A DNA stretch of 64,000 nucleotides from NCBI RefSeq assembly GCF_000775285.1, contig NZ_JJML01000029.1, positions 1 through 64,000 of the forward strand, in the 5' to 3' direction. The stretch is from Neosynechococcus sphagnicola sy1. GTDB taxonomy: Bacteria; Cyanobacteriota; Cyanobacteriia; Neosynechococcales; Neosynechococcaceae. A program made the translations under genes and the position numbers. Every line of letters begins with the position of its first letter. Position 1 is the stretch's first letter. The notes under the pieces were generated by a model. The model made no database searches and was not told the origin of the DNA. It was given only the letters and a program-made list of their open reading frames with translations. Shown here one piece after another: positions 58,897 through 64,000 of this stretch.

Positions 58897-61140
58897 GTGA
58901 CTTCAAATCCGTTGAAAAACTCTACTCCGGACTTACAGCAGCCGATACGCTCCTCCCCATTGACCCAGTTAGGGCGTTGGGTTTACGGCCACCGTATCTG
59001 GGTCATTGTCCTTTGGGGGCTGTTGATGATCGCCAGCCTCGGGGTCACCCCGCTGTTAGAAAATGCCTTGAAAGAGACAGGGGCGGTTTACCAAGGGGGA
59101 TCGGCTTATCAGGCTGAGCAACTTTTGCAGCAAGAACTCAAGGTGATTCCCGATCCGTTAATTCTGGTGTTTCAGCGGCAAAAAAACCTGCCGGCAGGCA
59201 TTGATTCGCGAGAGGTTGACCGACTCCTGAAGCAAATTCGTAGCTTATCATCGGTGAGTTCCGTCGTCAGTCCCACCGACCATCCAGAATATCGCAGCGC
59301 TGATGGACAAACGGCGTACAGTCTGATTCAACTCCGGGGACGTGATCGGGAAAAAGATGGGGCGATCGCAGCGATCGCCCAAATCTTGAACCAACAGACG
59401 CCTCAAGATTTAAAGACGTTTCTCACGGGGAAGCCTGCCATCGATCGCGAAGTCCAACGCATTAGCAAAGCGGATCTGAGTCGGGTGGAATTATTTGTCC
59501 TGCCGCTGGCGCTGGGCTTACTCTTGGTGATCTTTGGCTCCGTTGTGGCTGCGACCATGCCCGTTGCCATGGGAATGATGACGGTTTCCGTCACCTTTGG
59601 GATTTTGTACCTGGTGACGCTCCAGATGAACGTCTCGATCTTTGCCCTCAATCTCACCACGATGTTGGGGTTGGGGTTAGGGATTGACTACTCCTTGCTG
59701 ATAGTCAGTCGGTTTCGAGAAGAATTGCCATCCGGGACGGTGGAGCAGGCGATCACTCGAACCTTAGCAACCGCAGGGCGATCGGTTTTCTTCTCAGGGC
59801 TGACGGTTTGCATTGGCTTGGTTTGTCTGATGCTTTTCCCCATCTTGTTACTGCAATCCTTGGGAATTGCTGGATCAATTGTGGTACTGCTGTCCGTCAC
59901 TGCAGCTTTGACACTCTTGCCGGCGTTACTGGGATTGGTGGGGCATCGGATTAATCCCAGGGGATCCAGCGCGCCGACTGGGGCGAGGGGAAAAATTTTT
60001 TGGGCGGCGATCGCCCGCACGGTGACTCGCCACAGCTTCGCCGCCTTTCTGAGCATCCTCATCCTGGTGGGTGGCCTCACCGCCCCCTTCTTCATGGCTC
60101 GATTTGGGCTGCCGAATGCCGATATTCTCCCCAAAGCCTTACCTGCGCGCCAAGGGATTGAAGTGGTGCAACAAGCGTTTGGGGTGGGAGAAACCGCCCC
60201 AATTTTTCTAGCAATTCAGACCCCCACTCCCGGCGATCAGATTCTTTCCGAACGGCACCTTCAAACCCTGTTCAATTTTGTTCATCAATTGGAGGTAGAT
60301 CAACGGGTTGCTAGCGTCAACAGTCTGGTGAATCTGAGTCCCCAGTTAAGCCTCAAAGACTATCAGCAACTGTATCGACACCCCCAACAAATTCCCCAGC
60401 CGCAGCTTACCCAGGCCGTTCACCAATTCAGCAGTGTTGCCACCACCCTAGTGATTGTCAAAAGCCGCAGCGACAGTCATGATGCCGCATCCCGAAAGCT
60501 AGTGCAAGATCTGAAATCGCAGCCGTTAGCGGGGCTGACGGTTCAGGTCTCCGGCCAGATCGCCAGTGACCTCGATACCATTGAAGTTATTGAGCAACGC
60601 TTTCCCCTAGTGTTGGCAGCGATGCTGCTGGCTACCTTCATGACCTTGGGGCTGCTGTTGCGTTCAATTATTTTACCCTTGAAGGCGATTGTGATGAACC
60701 TATTGTCCATCGGTGCCTCCTTTGGTTCCCTGGTGTTTATTTTTCAGCAAGGTCACTTTCAGACCTGGTTGAATTTCACCCCCGTGGGATACATCGATAT
60801 TTTGTTAGCTGTGGTGCTGTTTTGTGTGCTTTTTGGGTTGAGTATGGACTATGAAGTCTTCCTTCTCAGCCGCATCCAGGAGGCATATGATCGCACTGGT
60901 AATAATTCTGAAAGTATTATCGAAGGATTAGAGCATACGGGCGGGATTATTACCAGCGCTGCGCTGTTAATGATAGTGGTCACGGGAGCATTTGCCTTTA
61001 CTAGTATTATTTTGGTGAAAGCCTTGGGATTGGGAAGTGCGATCGCCATTGCCATCGATGCAACGTTAATTCGAGCCATTCTCGTGCCTGCTACAATGCA
61101 CCTCATGGGTCGATGGAATTGGTGGCTACCGCGATTTTGA
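58897..61140 (+). CDS. MMPL-family RND transporter
   Basis: This is a 747-residue membrane protein with two repeats of one helix, a large outer loop and five helices. LGLGLGIDYSLLIVSRFREEL (helix 4, Asp-Tyr proton relay) and FGLSMDYEVFLLSRIQEAYD (the second copy) are the family signatures. Members export lipids or hydrophobic compounds using the proton gradient. The start is GTG 58897 just after a T run. The next gene starts 24 bases downstream and may be co-transcribed. Confidence 0.93.
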   Translation: MTSNPLKNSTPDLQQPIRSSPLTQLGRWVYGHRIWVIVLWGLLMIASLGVTPLLENALKETGAVYQGGSAYQAEQLLQQELKVIPDPLILVFQRQKNLPAGIDSREVDRLLKQIRSLSSVSSVVSPTDHPEYRSADGQTAYSLIQLRGRDREKDGAIAAIAQILNQQTPQDLKTFLTGKPAIDREVQRISKADLSRVELFVLPLALGLLLVIFGSVVAATMPVAMGMMTVSVTFGILYLVTLQMNVSIFALNLTTMLGLGLGIDYSLLIVSRFREELPSGTVEQAITRTLATAGRSVFFSGLTVCIGLVCLMLFPILLLQSLGIAGSIVVLLSVTAALTLLPALLGLVGHRINPRGSSAPTGARGKIFWAAIARTVTRHSFAAFLSILILVGGLTAPFFMARFGLPNADILPKALPARQGIEVVQQAFGVGETAPIFLAIQTPTPGDQILSERHLQTLFNFVHQLEVDQRVASVNSLVNLSPQLSLKDYQQLYRHPQQIPQPQLTQAVHQFSSVATTLVIVKSRSDSHDAASRKLVQDLKSQPLAGLTVQVSGQIASDLDTIEVIEQRFPLVLAAMLLATFMTLGLLLRSIILPLKAIVMNLLSIGASFGSLVFIFQQGHFQTWLNFTPVGYIDILLAVVLFCVLFGLSMDYEVFLLSRIQEAYDRTGNNSESIIEGLEHTGGIITSAALLMIVVTGAFAFTSIILVKALGLGSAIAIAIDATLIRAILVPATMHLMGRWNWWLPRF

Positions 61141-61163
61141 TCTCCCCGTGACCCTGCACCCCA

Positions 61164-62094
61164 ATGTTAGTGATTCTCTATTCCGACGAATTTTTGCAAC
61201 ACCAGACGGGCTATGGGCACCCGGAAAAACCACAGCGACTCACCGCCGTTAAGCAGGCTCTGGAAGCGATGCCCCAGGCGGATCAATTAATGTGGCGATC
61301 GCCGACTCCGGTTCAGCAACGACCCCTGCTGGTAGATCTGCAACGGGTACACTCCCTGGACTATATTCAGCAGGTACAGCACTTGGCACAGCAGGGAGGG
61401 GGGTATCTGGATGGGGATACCCCGGTGTCGGCCCAAAGTTATGAGGTTGCCTTGCTGGCCGTCAGCGCCTGGTTAGATGGGGTGGATACAGTCCTCAACC
61501 GGGGTGAACCTGCCTTTATCCTTGCTCGTCCCCCCGGACACCATGCCCTCGGCGATCGCGGCATGGGGTTTTGTATTTTTTCCAATGCGGCGATCGCGGC
61601 TCACTATGCCCTGGAACAACCCGGCATCCAGCGCGTTGCCATTCTTGACTGGGATGTTCACCACGGCAATGGTACTCAGGCGATCGTCGAAACTCATCCC
61701 CAAATTGCCTATTGCTCTTTGCATCAGTCTCCCTGCTACCCTGGCACCGGGCATGCAACTGAAACGGGTGCCTATGGGAATGTCCTGAATCTACCCATGG
61801 CTCCAGGAAGCACCTTCGCCCACTATCAGCCAGCCTTTGAGCAGCAAGTGATGCCCGTTTTTACAGCGATTTCAGCCCGATCTCCTGATTGTGAGTGCTG
61901 GGTACGATGCCCATACCGATGACCCCCTTGCCAGTATGGCCCTCCAGCCTCAAGACTTTGGTTACATGACCCAGAGGTGCCTGCAACTGACTCGCCGCCT
62001 AGTGCTTGGTCTGGAAGGGGGCTATGACTTCAACGCCTTGGCTGAATCGGTGGTATCCACGGTTCAAAGTTGTCTCAGGGAACCTGTGGCTTGA
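61164..62094 (+). CDS. Histone-deacetylase-family hydrolase (one frame break)
   Basis: This zinc amidohydrolase is of the HDAC/acetoin-utilisation/acetylpolyamine class. It shows ARPPGHHA (two His), RVAILDWDVHHGNGTQ (Asp-x-His zinc ligands) and, in the next frame, IVSAGYDAHTDDPLASM (third ligand Asp) and VLGLEGGYD (catalytic-tunnel Gly-Gly-Tyr). One extra T in the T5 run 61858-61862 breaks the frame; with four it reads VMPVLQRFQPDLLIVSAGYD. About 309 residues. The substrate could be acetylated polyamines or lysines. Confidence 0.93.
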
Positions 62095-62122
62095 GAAGGG
62101 CAATGGGGATTGGCGTTGTCGC

Positions 62123-62656
62123 TTACTCCTCACAAACTTTGAGCAATAGGGCTTGCTGCAGGGCTGCCAACTCATCCCGGTGGGCAATCACCGTAATCCA
62201 GCAATGAGGGGAGGCAGTCCCTAGCCGAGGTTCAACCCTTAGACACACTTGCTCCGGGCGACCTGCGTTTCGCCAGTAAAACACCCCCGCCATGGGAGAT
62301 AACAGGGGGAGTCCTAACAACACCGCTGCCCAGTCCGGAACTAACATCGCGAGCACCAGCGTCAGACACAGCAACCCGACCGCTGCTAGGAGTGAGAGAA
62401 AGATAGCCAGAAACCAACTGGGGCGAACCATGCCGACATAGGTGACTTGGTTCTGGGTCGCATCCACTGCGGCAATGCGGTAGGCGCGTTGGGTAAGGTA
62501 GTCTTGGAGTTGCTCCAACAGAGAGGACTCAGACTGCTCAGCCACTAGTTTAACGGCTTGGATACGGTCTTTCACCGAGGCTCGAATAAAGAAAACCAGA
62601 CCGATGACCAGCAGCAGGGTGAGAAAAAAGGTGGAGGTCAAAACGGGAGAATTCAT
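62123..62656 (-). CDS. Cofactor assembly of complex C (CCB) protein
   Basis: This is a 177-residue protein. The N-terminal helix (TFFLTLLLVIGLVFFIRASV) is followed by KDRIQAVKLVAEQSESSLL, the typical opening of the cyanobacterial CCB-type family, then two further helices (LAIFLSLLAAVGLLCLTLVL and AAVLLGLPLLSPMAGVFYW). The C-terminal region is soluble. By homology with chloroplast CCB factors it helps attach haem ci to cytochrome b6. It converges on the hydrolase gene and lies 12 bases downstream of aroH. Confidence 0.8.
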   Translation of the reverse strand: MNSPVLTSTFFLTLLLVIGLVFFIRASVKDRIQAVKLVAEQSESSLLEQLQDYLTQRAYRIAAVDATQNQVTYVGMVRPSWFLAIFLSLLAAVGLLCLTLVLAMLVPDWAAVLLGLPLLSPMAGVFYWRNAGRPEQVCLRVEPRLGTASPHCWITVIAHRDELAALQQALLLKVCEE

Positions 62657-62668
62657 AGCAAGGGCGAC

Positions 62669-63088
62669 TCAAGAAAGGTGAGACTGCACGGTAGAGGTCG
62701 AGGTTAAGGTTGCCGATGCCAAGGTCCAGTCGGGTCGCAGGTTTTTGGCCTGCTGGAGATAGGGGTGATGAATCTCCAGATTGGGATTGGGGGTATTAAA
62801 GTGGATGAGAAAGCGGATGCATCGTTCGAGACTACCTTCGACATGCATCTGTTGTACATCCAACAGCGGAACGTTGCTCCAGTGAGGGCGTTCGCGGGCA
62901 ACCTGGGCTGGGAAGATGGCATCTAAATCGCGAGTGGTTGTAAACGTCGCACTGACAATTTCATCGGGATCAAGTTGATTGTGAGCTTCCAATTCATCCA
63001 GTAATTCATGAACTGCTGCTCGAATGGCCTCAACTGAATTTTCTCCGGCAGTTGTTGCCCCACGAATTGCCCGCACTCTCCACTGCAC
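62669..63088 (-). CDS. aroH: Chorismate mutase, AroH type
   Basis: This protein of about 139 residues converts chorismate to prephenate for Phe/Tyr synthesis. The AroH pattern is clear: WRVRAIRGATTAGENSVEAI (active-site Arg), FTTTRDLDAIFPAQVARE, and LDVQQMHVEGSLERCIRFLI. It forms a trimer. The start is GTG 63088 with GGAGG eight bases upstream; a GTG nine codons earlier (63115) would place the ribosome-binding site inside the gene. Confidence 0.95.
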   Translation of the reverse strand: MQWRVRAIRGATTAGENSVEAIRAAVHELLDELEAHNQLDPDEIVSATFTTTRDLDAIFPAQVARERPHWSNVPLLDVQQMHVEGSLERCIRFLIHFNTPNPNLEIHHPYLQQAKNLRPDWTLASATLTSTSTVQSHLS

Positions 63089-63229
63089 GCTCCTGTCCTC
63101 CTGCTGGTTTGACACTGTTATTTCGCCGTAATGTTCCGATTGCCTCTCAGGAGCAACCCAATACCTGAGCTCAGATACCTTCAGTGGATACCGTAACTCA
63201 AATTTTATGCTGGTAAAAGGTCTGCTGCT

Positions 63230-64000
63230 CTAAGGTCGATAGAGCCACAGCGGCAGGCCAGCAGTGGACATTTCAAACTCTAACCAATCTGCTCCCGCCG
63301 CCAGACCCGGTAGTCCCTGACGGCAGAGCAGGGATTGTTGCCCCCCCGAGAGCAGGCGACTCAACAGGGGTTTGCGCTCTTCAAAGGTATGACAACGGGT
63401 CTTTTCAGGGTCTAAGCCCACCAGTTCTGCTGCCCAGCGACGGGCATCAGCTTCCGTTCCCAGACGGTCAACTATCCCAAGTTCCAGGGCTTGTTGACCC
63501 GTGAAAATGCGGCCATCGGCAAAACTTCTGACGGTTTCAATCGCCAAATTGCGGCCTTCCGCAACGGTCTGCACAAATTGTTGATAGGTGGTATCAATGA
63601 GTTCCTGAAGGATATCTTTCTCCGGATCCGTGAGTTCACGGTCAAAGGCCAGAATATCCTTGTAAGGGCCTGATTTGATCACCTTAAACGAGACCCCAAC
63701 CTTCTCCAGCAGCCGCTCCAGGTTATTCCCTCGCAGAATCACCCCAATGCTGCCCGTAATCGTGCCGGGATTGGCCATGATGTGTTCGGCTCCCATGCCA
63801 ATGTAAACCCCACCGGAGGCAGAGATATTTCCAAAGCTGGCAATAATCTTGATTTTGTCGCGCAAACGCTTCAAGGCACTGTAAATTTCGTGGGAGTCGC
63901 CCACGGTTCCCCCTGGGCTGTCGATGCGCAGCAAAAGAGCCGGGAAACGCCTATCTTCAATGGTTTTCAATGCTTCTAAAACACGCTTGCGGGTTGGCCC
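63230..64000 (-). CDS. sppA: Signal peptide peptidase SppA (5' end outside window)
   Basis: The frame is open to the window edge, so the N-terminus (with membrane anchor) is missing. LLRIDSPGGTVGDSHEIYSA, ASFGNISASGGVYIGMGAE (nucleophile Ser in SASGG) and SGPYKDILAFDRELTDPEK (Lys region) identify the S49 protease SppA. It degrades signal peptides or, in cyanobacteria, takes part in acclimation of the light-harvesting apparatus. The C-terminus LEFEMSTAGLPLWLYRP is intact. Confidence 0.94.
   Translation of the reverse strand, partial: GPTRKRVLEALKTIEDRRFPALLLRIDSPGGTVGDSHEIYSALKRLRDKIKIIASFGNISASGGVYIGMGAEHIMANPGTITGSIGVILRGNNLERLLEKVGVSFKVIKSGPYKDILAFDRELTDPEKDILQELIDTTYQQFVQTVAEGRNLAIETVRSFADGRIFTGQQALELGIVDRLGTEADARRWAAELVGLDPEKTRCHTFEERKPLLSRLLSGGQQSLLCRQGLPGLAAGADWLEFEMSTAGLPLWLYRP

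Noticed and set aside
62120-62140. ACTCCTCACA motif as in the cyanobacterial Yfr1 RNA
   Set aside because: It is the end of the CCB-family gene read backwards and lacks the two flanking stems of Yfr1.
1-64000. CRISPR arrays, insertion sequences, rRNA
   Set aside because: No regularly spaced repeats, transposase genes or rRNA sequence were found on reading both strands.

Overview
The window is chromosomal DNA of a cyanobacterium. The markers are a form IB RuBisCO operon (rbcL-rbcX-rbcS), thylakoid and photosystem biogenesis genes (psb29/thf1, a cytochrome b6f cofactor-assembly gene, PAP/fibrillin), an SbtA/SbtB bicarbonate-transport pair, cyanobacterial small-protein families (DUF3134, Mo-nitrogenase C-terminal domain) and very frequent HIP1 palindromes (GCGATCGC). 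I cannot name the genus from this sequence alone.

Layout. 0-2.7 kb is an accessory region. It holds a MazEF-type toxin-antitoxin pair and a pentapeptide-repeat protein, all on the minus strand, separated by two imperfect hairpins that resemble integron attC recombination sites. 2.7-16 kb carries an MFS exporter, an orphan Mo-nitrogenase C-terminal-domain protein, metH, yraN, a lumenal pentapeptide protein, a P-type ATPase whose motifs resemble Na,K-ATPase, a PilP/GspC-like protein and ychF. 16-24.4 kb has a secreted protein with L,D-transpeptidase-like features, a four-gene polar amino-acid ABC transporter, and an aldehyde dehydrogenase facing an omega-aminotransferase; together these look like an amine or omega-amino-acid uptake and oxidation module. 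24.4-37 kb is a mixed housekeeping stretch: EAL protein, tsaE, FKBP isomerase, SMR transporter, GDSL esterase, two small proteins, psb29, hemF, a dynamin-like GTPase with an SRPBCC partner, and a glutathione S-transferase. 37-47 kb contains gamma-glutamyltransferase, a large phosphorylase-kinase-alpha-like GH15 protein, the inorganic-carbon cluster sbtA-sbtB-Tat-exported beta-carbonic anhydrase, a NrdG-like radical SAM protein and moaA. 47-55 kb contains gyrA, a RecB-like nuclease, PAP/fibrillin, DUF3134, mraY and an EF-hand membrane protein lying between two copies of the mraY 3' end, then a creatininase homologue. 55-64 kb has an orphan sugar-ABC permease, rbcLXS, an MMPL transporter, a histone-deacetylase-family hydrolase, a CCB-type assembly factor, aroH and the 3' part of sppA.

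Data quality. At least 19 single-base reading-frame breaks were found in 16 genes, including normally essential ones (gyrA, mraY, hemF, metH). Nearly all lie in mononucleotide runs, and in every case the reading continues in another frame to a full-length product. I therefore treat most of these genes as intact genes carrying homopolymer indel errors, and give each as one feature spanning the break.

The most unusual structures are the attC-like hairpin pair around the pentapeptide gene at the left edge, the divergent direct repeat of the mraY 3' end flanking the EF-hand gene, and alternative hairpins between rbcL and rbcX.
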